Origin: Ascidia mentula
Taxonomy: Eukaryota > Chordata > Ascidiacea > Phlebobranchia > Ascidiidae
Assembly (NCBI GenBank): GCA_947561715.1
Contig: OX387200.1
Location: 15,812,501 to 15,876,500, forward strand
DNA: 64,000 nucleotides
Direction of reading: 5' to 3'
Shown: positions 63,401 to 64,000 of the stretch, in pieces
Layout of the letters: every line of letters begins with the position of its first letter
Numbering within the stretch: the first letter of the stretch is position 1
Made by a program: the position numbers and the translations under genes
Notes under the pieces: generated by a model
Seen by the model: only the letters and a program-made list of their open reading frames with translations
Database searches by the model: none
Told to the model about the DNA's origin: nothing

Positions 63401-64000
63401 ACCCATGGCAGCCCCGGCGGTGGCAAGGGGCCATTCCGGGGAAGTGTTATGTCCCATATTTTTAAAAACAAATTAGTCATGTGCCCATTGCATCTTATAA
63501 CTCTATGTAAAGAATCGATTTACACTCAGTTCGGTCTCGACAAAAATCTGCTATAAAAACACAATGGGTTAAACTTGCCTCTCCTTACTCTAAAGAGCCA
63601 CAGACCGTTCTTCGAATATACATCCCTGCGGTTGGATTCGACAGCCCTGAATATTTGCCGAGCAACATTCGAAAGTTTCGTGAGAAGCGTTTTTGGAATT
63701 CCGGCGCGATCGTGCTGTAACAATTTTCCCAATCGGAACCTGACTAAACGGGGAGGGGGGCGGTTACACTATATCGAGATAAATGGCCGCCGGCTCCGCG
63801 CTGGCTACCTCGGCACAATAAAATGTCACAAAACGCCGCCGCCTCGAAAGTTAGACGCCTTGTTTCGCTAATTACGCACGGGTTACAAAACACTAAGGCA
63901 AACACCGTCTATATGCAACAAAGAGAGGGCGAACTGTAAGAAGATCATTCTTTCTGCAGAGATGTCCGCGTGCGCCGTGACTGTACCGCCTTTTGGGGAT
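57478..64000. other. 5' flank of BMP2/4, no recognisable genes
   Basis: About 6.5 kb upstream of the BMP2/4 start. Open readings of up to about 190 codons exist on both strands but overlap in opposite frames and match no family I recognise. No TATA box stands out before 57477; a 5' UTR exon further right cannot be excluded. The sequence is CpG-rich with AT-rich patches near 58,380-58,620. Confidence 0.5.

Overview
The window is animal nuclear DNA, most likely from an ascidian tunicate such as Ciona. I infer this from small multi-exon genes with introns mostly 50-700 bp, canonical GT-AG (plus a few GC-AG) splice sites, and a fast-evolving but clear BMP2/4 ligand. The species cannot be proved from sequence alone. 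All gene models below were built by hand: splice sites, phases and exon lengths were matched between paralogues.

The left half (1-31,000) is a tandem, partly inverted cluster of four paralogous genes for secreted reprolysin/ADAM metalloproteases in which the usual ADAM transmembrane tail is replaced by a zona pellucida (ZP) domain. I call them ADAM-ZP1 to ADAM-ZP4, left to right. ADAM-ZP1 (+ strand, 530-3812) is cut by the window edge; only its cysteine-rich, EGF and ZP exons are seen. ADAM-ZP2 (- strand, 7940-14879) has 24 exons but a 2-nt frameshift inside the ZP-N half. ADAM-ZP3 (- strand, 15909-21632) stays in frame but ends after the ZP-N half. ADAM-ZP4 (- strand, 23017-30973) is intact: 24 exons, 3132 nt, 1043 residues. 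Exon lengths and phases are almost identical between copies.

Between ADAM-ZP1 and ADAM-ZP2 lies a different + strand gene (5211-7460) for a secreted YHYH-domain protein carrying a seven-residue Gly-Arg-Pro-Pro-Phe-Gly-Gln repeat. Its 3' end converges on that of ADAM-ZP2, with a foldback repeat between them. Introns of the cluster hold a hAT-like element with a tRNA-derived SINE inside it, a second tRNA-like SINE relic, a 22-bp minisatellite and a retroposon-like insertion with a hammerhead-like hairpin.

The right half (31,000-64,000) has one recognisable gene: a two-exon BMP2/4-type TGF-beta ligand on the - strand (54969-57477, 425 residues). It is flanked by about 24 kb and 6.5 kb in which I see no convincing coding exon, RNA gene or complete transposon. 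This is the layout expected for a developmental regulator with large cis-regulatory flanks.

Functional reading (inference): the ADAM-ZP proteins would be secreted, freed of their prodomain by furin, cut again at a furin site after the ZP domain, and could polymerise through ZP-N. That would make an extracellular filament or coat carrying its own zinc protease and disintegrin modules. I know of no described ADAM-ZP system, and this is the most interesting content of the window.
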